Shown here piece by piece: positions 23,946 to 31,911 of a DNA stretch of 64,000 bases. The notes beneath the pieces are model-generated. The model had not been told where the DNA came from and searched no databases. It was given only the letters and a program-made list of their open reading frames with translations. Made by a program: the position numbers and the translations under genes. The stretch is from JAKFEW01 sp036675505 (GTDB lineage Bacteria > Cyanobacteriota > Sericytochromatia > S15B-MN24 > JAQBPE01). The DNA lies in contig JAKFEW010000143.1 in the NCBI GenBank assembly GCA_036675505.1, positions 181,209 to 245,208 of the forward strand, read 5' to 3'. Position 1 is the first letter of the stretch, and each line of letters starts with the position of its first letter.

Positions 23946-26294
23946 TTACTGCCCGCCGTACAGCTTCTGGTAGTTCCAGTAGCTCGCGAAGACCTTCTTC
24001 ACGTAGAGGCGGGTCTCGGGGTAGGTGATGCTTTCGACGAACTCGTCCGGATCGCCGCGGAAGCCCTTCTTCCAGCGCGCAACGGACCCCGGACCGCCGT
24101 TGTAGGCCGCCACCGCGTACATCGACTGGTTGTCGAAGAACCTGTGCGTGTAGGCGAGGTACCAGGCACCCAGCTGGAGGTTGGCGTGCGGGTCGGTGAG
24201 CGGGCGGCCCTTCACGTCGGGCACCTGCTTCACCACCCAGGCGGCCGTGAACGGCATCAGCTGCGCGAGGCCGGTCGCGCCGACCCAGCTCTTGGCGGTC
24301 GGGTCGAAGCGGCTCTCCTCGCGCACGAGGGCCGCAAGCAGCAGCGGGTCGACATGTTGGCGCTGAGCCGCGTTGACCAGCAGCGGCGCGAAGCCGAGTG
24401 GATATGAAAGACGCGGCTCGCCCTTCTCCTCGTAGATCGCGAGGCGATACCGCTGCTGCAGGAAACTCAGCCAGGCCTTGAGGTTGGGCGAGCGGCCGAC
24501 CAGCCCGTTCGCGTCCGCGAGCTCGAACTGGCGCAGGAACAACAGCTCGCGCACCGCCTCGGGCCAGTCCTGCATCTCGCGCGGCAACGGCGTGCCACGG
24601 CCGCCGCCGAGCAAATCGCGCTCCTGGCGGCCGAGCAGATCGGTGTAGCGAACCGGCATGTCCTCGACCGGGCGGCCGGGCTTGGTGGCGAACCAGGGAT
24701 CGAAGCCCTTGCCGGTCAGCTCGCGCTCGCGGAAGGATGCGCGCCAGCCGTAGTAGCTCGAGGGCGAGCGACCCACCAGGCCGCGGTAGACCGCGAGCGC
24801 CTGGGCGGTCTGGCCCATCCGCTCGTGGATGCGGCCTAGCCAGTACTGGGCGGCGACGCCGTAAGCGTGGTTCGGGTTGTGCTGCGCCAGGCGGCGGCCG
24901 TTGACGACCGCGTCCTGGTAACGCCGCGCATTGATCGCCCCGAAGAAATCCTTCCAGATGATGTTGGCCGCTTCCTCGCTCCAGGGGTACGTTTTGACGA
25001 TGCTGCGCTCCATCTCGTTGGCCGCGGCGCTGTTGCCTTGCTCGCGGTAGGCGCTCGCGAGCCTGCCGCGCGAGGAAACGCCGGCCTCGCCGCCGAACGT
25101 GGCGGCCTTGCGGTAAGCCTCGACGGCGGCGCCCCAGCGCTTGCGCTGGCCTTCGATCTGGCCGATCGTCAGCCAGGCCTTGCCGGCCAGCGAGCGATCC
25201 CGCCCGATCACGCCCTTGAGCGTCGAGATGGCGCGGTCCAGCTCGCTGGTGCCCCACAGCGCGCGGCCGAGCCGGTACTGGGCCATCGGCGTGTTCACCT
25301 TCTGGAAGAACTGCGCCGCCAGGCCGTAGTCGCTGCCGAAGAAGAAGAAGCTGCCGATGCGGTAGTTGGTGTCGGCCGACAGGCCGGGCGTCTTCGCGAG
25401 ATCCCGCACGACGTCGTCCAGGAAGCGGCCCTCCGGGTAGGCGTTCCAGTAGCGCACGAGCATGGACGGCCGGCCGCCGCCCTCCTGCGAGAGCAGGTAC
25501 AGCGCTCGCTCGGCGGCCGGCTTGCGGCCGCCTTCCTTCACGACGCCCTCGAGGATCGCCTTCTTGCGGCCAGGGTCGCGCGTGGCTTCGGCCAGCGCGA
25601 CGCGCGCTTCGAGCACGATCGGGCCGCCAGGATGGTGCTCGATGAGCGCCTGCAGGTGCCTGCCGGCGTTCCCTGTATCGATCGCCGCGAGGCGCCAGAG
25701 CACCCAGTCGCCGACCAGCGGATGGCGGTCTTTGCCAGCCTCGAAGCGCCGCACGGCCTCGTCGCGATCGCCCGCGTAGCCGAAGCTGTCCGCCGCGAGC
25801 AGCGCCGCGCGCCGCCCGACCAGGCTGTCGCCCGCGACGCCTGCGACCGTATCGAACTCGCGCGCCAGCGCGCGCCACTCGGCAGGCCCCGCGCCCGGAC
25901 CGCCGGCGCCGGCCACGCGCATCGCGCCGTATCGGTCGAGCAGGCGCACGAGGGTCTGGAGCTGCCCGCGCGCGTCGGCGAGCGCGTCGCCGGCGGCGCT
26001 GGTGACGTTCGGGTCGGTCGCCGCGAGCTTCCAGGCGGCGACCGCTTCCTCGCTGTCGCCGGCCCGCCAGGCGGCGTTGCCGCGCCACAGCTGCGCCTCG
26101 GCCCCGCCGCCCGGATCTTTGGCGGCGCCGGCCGCGGCGGCCTCGCCGAACAGGGTGGCGGCGCGATCATACTGGCCGAGCTGATAAGCCAGGCGGCCTT
26201 CAGCCATGGGCAGCACAGGCTGCGACATGCCGAGCATGGCCGGCAGCGTGGCCGCGAGCAGCGCCGCGGTGAGAACGGGGCGGGCGGTGGGCAT
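23946..26294 (-). CDS. slt: soluble lytic murein transglycosylase (Slt70-type)
   Basis: 782 residues from the ATG at 26294, which places a signal peptide (VLTAALLAATLPAMLGMS) at the N-terminus. It cleaves the MurNAc-GlcNAc bond of peptidoglycan, forming 1,6-anhydro ends. Most of the protein is a helical TPR-like superhelix (about 40-590), as in Slt70. The C-terminal catalytic domain has LVREESRFDP (catalytic Glu), GATGLAQLMPFTA, and VAAYNGGPGSVARW. These are the diagnostic SLT motifs. It acts in the periplasm. The gene is divergent from the DppC-like permease gene. Confidence 0.92.
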   Translation of the reverse strand: MPTARPVLTAALLAATLPAMLGMSQPVLPMAEGRLAYQLGQYDRAATLFGEAAAAGAAKDPGGGAEAQLWRGNAAWRAGDSEEAVAAWKLAATDPNVTSAAGDALADARGQLQTLVRLLDRYGAMRVAGAGGPGAGPAEWRALAREFDTVAGVAGDSLVGRRAALLAADSFGYAGDRDEAVRRFEAGKDRHPLVGDWVLWRLAAIDTGNAGRHLQALIEHHPGGPIVLEARVALAEATRDPGRKKAILEGVVKEGGRKPAAERALYLLSQEGGGRPSMLVRYWNAYPEGRFLDDVVRDLAKTPGLSADTNYRIGSFFFFGSDYGLAAQFFQKVNTPMAQYRLGRALWGTSELDRAISTLKGVIGRDRSLAGKAWLTIGQIEGQRKRWGAAVEAYRKAATFGGEAGVSSRGRLASAYREQGNSAAANEMERSIVKTYPWSEEAANIIWKDFFGAINARRYQDAVVNGRRLAQHNPNHAYGVAAQYWLGRIHERMGQTAQALAVYRGLVGRSPSSYYGWRASFRERELTGKGFDPWFATKPGRPVEDMPVRYTDLLGRQERDLLGGGRGTPLPREMQDWPEAVRELLFLRQFELADANGLVGRSPNLKAWLSFLQQRYRLAIYEEKGEPRLSYPLGFAPLLVNAAQRQHVDPLLLAALVREESRFDPTAKSWVGATGLAQLMPFTAAWVVKQVPDVKGRPLTDPHANLQLGAWYLAYTHRFFDNQSMYAVAAYNGGPGSVARWKKGFRGDPDEFVESITYPETRLYVKKVFASYWNYQKLYGGQ

Positions 26295-26367
26295 CGGAAC
26301 TCTCTTCCAAGAGGTGCGCGGACGGTCCGGCGGGCATGATAACACACCGCCATGTTAGGATGGCGCC

Positions 26368-27249
26368 GTGTCCGCAGCCCTGGCCCCCGTTCCAGACGCC
26401 ACCGAGCCCTCGCCCACGGCACCCGTCCGGTCGCGCCGCGGGTGGCCACGCGGGCTCGGCTGGGCGGGGCTGCTCGGGCTCATCGTGCTGGTTTCGGCCC
26501 TCGCGGGGGTGCTCGCGCCCTTCCCGCCCACCGCCCAGCTCGCGGATGGCCTGACGGCCGCCGGCACGCCCATCGGCCCTTCCGCCGCCCACTGGCTCGG
26601 CACGGACGACCTGGGTCGCGACGTGCTTTCGCGGCTGCTCCACGGCGGCCGCATGTCCCTCATGATCGCCGCCGCGTCGACGGCCATGGCGGGCTTCATC
26701 GGGGTCGGCCTCGGCGTGCTCGCCGGCTACGCGGGCGGCAAGGTCGACGACGCGGTGATGCGCCTAACCGAGATCGTGATGGCCTTCCCGGGCCTGTTGC
26801 TCGCGATCGCCCTGGCCGCCGTGCTGCCGCCGGGCCCCAGCTCCGCGATCCTCACGCTCGGCCTGGTGGGCTGGACGAGCCTCGCCCGCATGGTGCGTGG
26901 CGGCGTGCTCCAGATGCGCGAGTTGGAGTTCATGGAAGCGAGCCGCGCGGTCGGGGCCGGCCACCTCTGGATGATCGTCGGCCACGTCTGGCCCAACGTG
27001 CGCCCGCTGGCCGCCACGCTGCTCGCGCTGAAGTTCGCGGACATGCTCCTCATGGAGGCCGCCCTCGGCTTCCTCGGCCTCGGCGTGGCGCCGCCGGCCC
27101 CCACCTGGGGCGGGATGATCGGCGACGCCAAGGCCTTCTTCTTCCAGGCGCCCTGGCTGGGCCTGCCCTCCGGCGTGATGATCTTCCTGACGGTGCTGGC
27201 CGTGAACATGCTCGCGGAACGCTACGGCGCCGCCAACCAGCGATCCTGA
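26368..27249 (+). CDS. ABC transporter permease, DppC/OppC family
   Basis: 293 residues from a GTG. Members form half of the membrane channel for peptide or nickel import. The order is a cytoplasmic Pro-rich lead, TM1, a periplasmic segment with HWLGTDDLGRDVLSRLL (the classic DppC signature), five further TM helices, and the EAA coupling loop EASRAVGAGHLWMIVGHVWPN, trimmed here across its length. The ending is LGFLGLGVAPPAPTWGGMI. No DppB partner, binding protein or ATPase lies nearby, so either the other subunits are encoded elsewhere or this is a displaced subunit. Ribosome site weak (AGGA). Confidence 0.9.
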   Translation: MSAALAPVPDATEPSPTAPVRSRRGWPRGLGWAGLLGLIVLVSALAGVLAPFPPTAQLADGLTAAGTPIGPSAAHWLGTDDLGRDVLSRLLHGGRMSLMIAAASTAMAGFIGVGLGVLAGYAGGKVDDAVMRLTEIVMAFPGLLLAIALAAVLPPGPSSAILTLGLVGWTSLARMVRGGVLQMRELEFMEASRAVGAGHLWMIVGHVWPNVRPLAATLLALKFADMLLMEAALGFLGLGVAPPAPTWGGMIGDAKAFFFQAPWLGLPSGVMIFLTVLAVNMLAERYGAANQRS

Positions 27250-27272
27250 GAATAACCAGCGATCCTGAGAAT
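27235..27272. repeat. 19-bp perfect tandem duplication over the permease stop codon
   Basis: AACCAGCGATCCTGAGAAT occurs at 27235-27253 and immediately again at 27254-27272. The first copy contains the permease TGA. The second is non-coding, so this looks like a recent slippage or duplication event. Confidence 0.95.
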
Positions 27273-27297
27273 TAGGAAGAACTTAAATTACCCTTAG

Positions 27298-27324
27298 CCA
27301 AACTCCCGCAAGACGCGGGATTGG
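27298..27324 (+). terminator. hairpin after the permease gene
   Basis: CCAA-n2-TCCCGC / AAGAC loop / GCGGGA-TTGG. The stem is good, but no T-run follows on the plus strand, so terminator function is uncertain. Confidence 0.35.
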
Positions 27325-27378
27325 CGCCGGGATAAGCCTCGTGTCACGACATCGTGTCGCTTCCCAGAGGTGTCCCGC

Positions 27379-28407
27379 ATGACCCAGTCGGCCAACATCG
27401 CCCCGCCCGCCGTGGGATATTTCCCCGCCGCGTCGGGTCCGGCCGCGCCGCCGCCCCCGCCGGCGCTCGCCATGCCGACCGCCCCGACCTGGGGTGCCGA
27501 CCAGCGCTGGGCCGCCCCCGCCGCCCCGCAGGGCTTCGGCGCGCCGCAGCCGGTCGCGCCGCCGCAGGGCTTCGCGCCCCAGCCGATGGCCGCTCCCCAG
27601 GCGTATTCGGCCCAGCCGGCCGCGGCGCCGCAGGCCTACGCGGCCCAGCCGACCTACGCCCCCACCACCTACGGCGCCCAGACCGTCGGCGCCCAGGGCC
27701 TCACCTCCGGCCCGATCGTCCAGACTGGCGCTGCCGGCGCGATCGCGCTCGGCGCGAAGGTCATCCCGGCCGGCACCTCGGCCGCCATCGGCGCGGCGCG
27801 CGCGATCGCTTCGAACACGAACGGCTCGATGGTCAAGGCCGTCGAGGGCGTCGTGGCGTCGGCCGGCGAGCCGCTGCTCAAGCTCACGTGGGCGGTCGTC
27901 GGCAACACCTTCGACTTCTTCGGCGCGCTGCTCACGCTGCGCTTCGGCGACGCGTTCAAGGCGATCGGCAAGGTCTTCTCGGACGGCGCCTTCAGCCTCG
28001 GCGCGCTGGGCAAGAAGATCGCCCAGCCCGTCACCCTCACGGCCGCAGCCTCGGGCGGCAAGAAGCTCGGCCTCGGCGGCGCGCTCGGCGCGGGCATCAA
28101 GGGCGGCTTCGCCGCGCTCAAGAGCTCCTTCATCTGGGCCATCCCGGCCTCGGCCATCAACGCCTTCATCGACTACAAGTACCGCGACCAGCACGACGTG
28201 AAGCGGCTGGGCACCAACTTCGCCGCCGACGTCGTCGGCTACACCGCGACCGGCATGGCCGGCGCCGCGGTGGGCGCCGCGGTCGGCTCGATGACCGTCC
28301 CGCTGGTCGGCACGATCGTCGGCGCGCTGGTCGGCATCGGCCTCGGCTTCATGCACGACAAGATCACCCGCCCGATGATCTCGGACGCGCTCCACGACGC
28401 CATCTAG
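27379..28407 (+). CDS. Pro/Ala/Gln-rich protein with C-terminal glycine-zipper region
   Basis: 342 residues from the ATG at 27379 (GAGGT 8 nt upstream; an in-frame GTG at 27370 overlaps that site). Residues 10-110 are a Pro/Ala/Gln tract with PQGFAPQPMAAPQAY-like repeats and no charge, probably disordered. The rest alternates Gly/Ala helices: GVVASAGEPLLKLTWAVVG, then a C-terminal AGAAVGAAVGSMTVPLVG and IVGALVGIGLGF glycine zipper of the kind that inserts into membranes. No signal peptide. Possibly a membrane-associated or pore-forming structural protein. Function unknown. Confidence 0.7.
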   Translation: MTQSANIAPPAVGYFPAASGPAAPPPPPALAMPTAPTWGADQRWAAPAAPQGFGAPQPVAPPQGFAPQPMAAPQAYSAQPAAAPQAYAAQPTYAPTTYGAQTVGAQGLTSGPIVQTGAAGAIALGAKVIPAGTSAAIGAARAIASNTNGSMVKAVEGVVASAGEPLLKLTWAVVGNTFDFFGALLTLRFGDAFKAIGKVFSDGAFSLGALGKKIAQPVTLTAAASGGKKLGLGGALGAGIKGGFAALKSSFIWAIPASAINAFIDYKYRDQHDVKRLGTNFAADVVGYTATGMAGAAVGAAVGSMTVPLVGTIVGALVGIGLGFMHDKITRPMISDALHDAI

Positions 28408-28474
28408 ACCGACGCGCGGGAGCGCGCAGTTCTGGGACCCGGCGAGGTGAAGATCAACCTGGGGTGGCGGTCGC

Positions 28475-29410
28475 TCAGACCTGGCGGTGCAGGACGTACG
28501 ACGAGCGCTTCTCTTCGAAGCCGACCTTGGCGTAGAGCTGCTTGCCCGCCTCGCTCACGGCGTCCGTCACGAGGTCGACGGCGTCGAAGTGGTTGACGGC
28601 CGCGTACTTCAGCGCGACCTGCAGGAGCACGTGGCCCAGGCCCTTGCGGCGGTAGGCGGGTAGCACGCCCATCTCGAAGATGCGGCCGATCACCTTGCCG
28701 GTCTGCTCCGCGCGCTCCGGGTTGAAGAGCACGGTCGCGAAGCCGACGAGCTTCTCCGTGCCATCCTCGAAGAGCAGGAAGCAGCCGCGCGGATCGAAGG
28801 ACGGCCGGCGGTTCCACTGCGAGACCTCGGCCTCGGTGAGCGGCACGAAGTCCCAGTGGTCCGCGAAGGCGGCGTTGAAGACCTCGACGAAGGCCGCGTC
28901 GTCGCCGGCCTTGAAGTTGCGCAGGTGGAAGCCCGCGGGCACCTCGGCGTCCGGCTGCGGGCCGCGCAGCGGCAGGCGCATCTTGTCGAAGGTGCGAACC
29001 ACCTCGAAGCCGTGGCGCTGCAGGAACTCCAGGCTGCGCGGGCTGGCGTCCGGGATCGCGGTGGAGATGTACTTGGCGCCCCAACCCCGGGCGGTGTCCG
29101 CCGCGGAGGCGATCAGCGCCGTGCCGACGCCCTGGCCGCGCATGTCCGGGTGGACGTGGATCGAGTCCAGGTTCGAGCGGCCGCGGGCGAGCAGGTGCTC
29201 GTCCGTGTAGAGGTGGTAGAAGCCCGCCACCTTGCCTTCGTCGTTCTCCGCGACGACGATGCGGGTCTTCATCGGCAGATCCGCGTCGTAGAAGTCGTAG
29301 CGGTACCGATCCACCGTCATCGAGTAGAAATCGGGGCTGATTTCGATGCTGGCGTTGCGGATGGCGGCGATCGCCGGGATGTCGCCGAGGACGAATTCTC
29401 TGAGTTTCAT
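28475..29410 (-). CDS. tandem-GNAT N-acetyltransferase
   Basis: 311 residues with two GNAT folds, about 1-150 and 155-311, the layout of mycothiol-synthase-like and related double GNAT proteins. Copy 1 has the acetyl-CoA loop DMRGQGVGTAL, copy 2 has AYRRKGLGHVLL; both fit the Q/RxxGxG/A pyrophosphate-binding motif. In each, a following helix and a beta-strand are present (LEFLQRHGFEVV and QLYAKVGFEEK). Substrate cannot be told from the sequence. Flanked by an unrelated glycine-zipper gene and the divergent dihydropyrimidinase gene. Confidence 0.85.
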   Translation of the reverse strand: MKLREFVLGDIPAIAAIRNASIEISPDFYSMTVDRYRYDFYDADLPMKTRIVVAENDEGKVAGFYHLYTDEHLLARGRSNLDSIHVHPDMRGQGVGTALIASAADTARGWGAKYISTAIPDASPRSLEFLQRHGFEVVRTFDKMRLPLRGPQPDAEVPAGFHLRNFKAGDDAAFVEVFNAAFADHWDFVPLTEAEVSQWNRRPSFDPRGCFLLFEDGTEKLVGFATVLFNPERAEQTGKVIGRIFEMGVLPAYRRKGLGHVLLQVALKYAAVNHFDAVDLVTDAVSEAGKQLYAKVGFEEKRSSYVLHRQV

Positions 29411-29501
29411 GGGGCCTCATTTTAGCAGGATAGTCCAACCCTCGCTCGGGTAAAACGAACCCGCCGGGCGGGGGGTTCCGCTCGTGAAGAGGAGATGAAG
29501 G

Positions 29502-30929
29502 ATGAGCCTGTTGATCAAGAACGGCCGGGTCATCACGGCCGTGGACGACTACTACGCCGACGTTTACGTCGACGGCGAGCGCGTGGCCATGATCGGTGAG
29601 CACCTCTCGATCGAAGGCGCCACCGTCATCGACGCCAAGGGCAAGTACGTGATCCCAGGCGGCATCGACCCGCACACCCACCTCGATATGCCGTTCGGCG
29701 GCACGACCAGCGCCGACGACTTCGAGTCCGGCACGCGCGCTGCAGCCCACGGTGGCACCACCTCGATCATCGACTTCGCCATCCAGTCGAAGGGCGACTC
29801 CACCTTCAAAGGCCTCGAGACCTGGCATGAGAAGGCCGCTGGCAAGGCGACGATCGACTACGGCTTCCACATGATCGTCACGGACATGCCGGACGAGCGG
29901 CTCAAGGAGATGAGCAAGCTCGCCGATGAGGGCGTGACGAGCTACAAGCTTTTCATGGCCTACCCGGGCGTGCTCTACTCCGACGACGGCACGATCTTCC
30001 GCGCGATGCGCCAGGCCGGCGAGGACGGCACGCTGGTGTGCATGCACGCCGAGAACGGCATCGTCATCGACGAAATCGTGAAGCGGGCCGTCGCGGAAGG
30101 GAAGACCGCGCCGCGCTGGCACGCCCACACCCGTCCCACGCGGATGGAAGGCGAAGGCGTGCACCGCGCGATCGCCATCGCCGAAGTCGCGAACTGTCCG
30201 GTGTACATCGTGCACCTCTCGAGCTTGGACGCCCTCACCGAGCTGCGCATCGCGCGTGACCGCGGCGTCCACGCCTTCGCCGAGACCTGCCCGCAGTACC
30301 TCTTCCTCGACGAGACGTACTACGACAAGCCCGATTTCGAGGGCGCGAAGTACGTGATGACGCCCGCGCTGCGCCACCACTCGAACCAGAACGAGCTGTG
30401 GAAGGGGCTGCAGTTCGGCGATTTGCAGGCGATCGCCACCGACCACTGCCCCTTCTGCTTCACCGGCCAGAAGGAGCTCGGCCGCGACAGCTTCGCGAAG
30501 ATCCCGAACGGCGCGCCGGGCGTCGAGAACCGCCTCGCGCTGATCTACAACGGCGGCGTGCGCACGGGCCGCATCAGCCTGAACAAGTTCGTCGAGCTCA
30601 CCTCGACCGCGGCCGCGAAGATGTTCGGCATGTTCCCGCGCAAGGGCACCATCGCCGTGGGCTCCGACGCCGACATCGTGGTGTTCGACCCCGAGCGCAA
30701 GGAAACCATCAGCGTGAACAACCCGAACACGCACCACATGAAGGTTGACTTCAGCACCTACGAGGGCTTCGAGGTCCACGGCTATCCCGACGTCGTCATC
30801 TCGCGCGGCCGGGTGATCGTGGAGAAGAACGAGTGGAAGGGCCGCGCGGGCGGCGGCAGCTTCATCAAGCGCGCGCGCTACAACGACATCCTGCGCGCGG
30901 ATGCGAGCCAACCGGTCAGCGCCCGCTGA
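29502..30929 (+). CDS. hydA: dihydropyrimidinase / D-hydantoinase family amidohydrolase
   Basis: 475 residues. The enzyme opens the ring of 5,6-dihydropyrimidines or hydantoins. The metal centre is complete: HTH at 58-60, the carbamylated Lys149 in SYKLFMAYPG, a His in CMHAENG, a His in VHLSS, and an Asp in ATDHCPF. The stereochemistry-gate and C-terminal regions (NRLALIYNGGVRTGRIS) are typical of D-hydantoinases. GAGGAG precedes the ATG. No other pyrimidine-degradation gene (such as beta-ureidopropionase) is adjacent, so a role in hydantoin or uracil salvage is inferred. Confidence 0.95.
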   Translation: MSLLIKNGRVITAVDDYYADVYVDGERVAMIGEHLSIEGATVIDAKGKYVIPGGIDPHTHLDMPFGGTTSADDFESGTRAAAHGGTTSIIDFAIQSKGDSTFKGLETWHEKAAGKATIDYGFHMIVTDMPDERLKEMSKLADEGVTSYKLFMAYPGVLYSDDGTIFRAMRQAGEDGTLVCMHAENGIVIDEIVKRAVAEGKTAPRWHAHTRPTRMEGEGVHRAIAIAEVANCPVYIVHLSSLDALTELRIARDRGVHAFAETCPQYLFLDETYYDKPDFEGAKYVMTPALRHHSNQNELWKGLQFGDLQAIATDHCPFCFTGQKELGRDSFAKIPNGAPGVENRLALIYNGGVRTGRISLNKFVELTSTAAAKMFGMFPRKGTIAVGSDADIVVFDPERKETISVNNPNTHHMKVDFSTYEGFEVHGYPDVVISRGRVIVEKNEWKGRAGGGSFIKRARYNDILRADASQPVSAR

Positions 30930-30944
30930 CGCTCGGCCTTCAGC

Positions 30945-31808
30945 CTATTGCGCTTCGGGGTCCGGCTCCGCCGCGTGCGCGCCGGGCCCCAGCGCGTAGC
31001 TGGGCTGGATGGCGCGGCCGACCTTGTCGGGCTTGCCGTTCGGCTTCACCGGTGGCCGGGTCAGGCGCCGGAAGAGGCCGTCCGGCTCCGAGTTCTCGCC
31101 ATACTGCTCGCCCGGGATCTTGCGCAGCACCTCGTGCTTCGCCGCGCGCAGCAGGTGCCGCGCGGTCGCGATTTTGTCGCCTGCCAACGGGCACTCTTCA
31201 TCGAGGTCGACATCCAGCTTGGTCATCGCGTCCCGCGTCGAGAAGCAGAACTGCTGCGAGGTGTAGGCGCGGTTCTCGCGGAAGCTCAGGTCGTACTTGC
31301 CGTGTAGCAGCCCCGAGTTCTCGGGGCCGACGAATTGCGTGCGGTCGGCGGGGCGCTTGCTCGCCCGCACCTGGATCGCCTGGACCAGCTTGGGGTCCAC
31401 GTCGGCGAAGACGTGGTTGATTTTCAGGCGTTCGATGCGGCGGACGTAATCGAGCGCGGTGATGTCCGGCGCCAGCCGGATGGTCGCGAGCACGGCGACC
31501 TGGTTCAGGTAGTTCGCGAGCCACTTGGGCTGCCTGGCGGCCAACTCGTCGTAGAGCCGCTGGCCGGACAGCGCCGGGCCTCCCGCTTCGAGGGCGATCG
31601 CCGAGGACTCGAGCAGCCGCCGCTCACCAGGGGCGAGCGCCTCGTAAGGGCCGAACACGAACATCGGCTTCCTTGGGCCGAAGCTCGCGTCGAGCGGGCC
31701 ATCGGTCAGGCGCACTGCGGCGTCGCGCGGACCAGGCACGGATGCCTGAGAGGGGCCGCAGGCGGCGACGAGCGAAGCAGCGGCGATAAGCAGCGAACGA
31801 CGGATCAT
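30945..31808 (-). CDS. predicted lipoprotein, unknown function
   Basis: 287 residues from the ATG at 31808, preceded by GGAGGT. The signal peptide (MIRRSLLIAAASLVAAC) ends in a lipobox. The mature protein is mixed helix and strand, with two cysteines (QFCFSTRD and DEECPLAG), a segment of helices (about 90-150), and a Pro/Lys-rich tail. No recognised motif. Convergent with the dihydropyrimidinase gene, separated by only 15 nt. Confidence 0.65.
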   Translation of the reverse strand: MIRRSLLIAAASLVAACGPSQASVPGPRDAAVRLTDGPLDASFGPRKPMFVFGPYEALAPGERRLLESSAIALEAGGPALSGQRLYDELAARQPKWLANYLNQVAVLATIRLAPDITALDYVRRIERLKINHVFADVDPKLVQAIQVRASKRPADRTQFVGPENSGLLHGKYDLSFRENRAYTSQQFCFSTRDAMTKLDVDLDEECPLAGDKIATARHLLRAAKHEVLRKIPGEQYGENSEPDGLFRRLTRPPVKPNGKPDKVGRAIQPSYALGPGAHAAEPDPEAQ

Positions 31809-31911
31809 GGGACCTCCCGATACACGCACGATTCCATTGTCGGCGCGGGCGGTTGCGGCACGCGTCTGGAAAGCAATGGTGAGGCTAAGGTCAGCTCAAG
31901 AAACGATTAAG

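Noticed and set aside
27345..27356. 12-bp palindrome CACGACATCGTG upstream of the glycine-zipper gene
   Set aside because: Short and GC-balanced enough to occur by chance; no second copy near other genes here.
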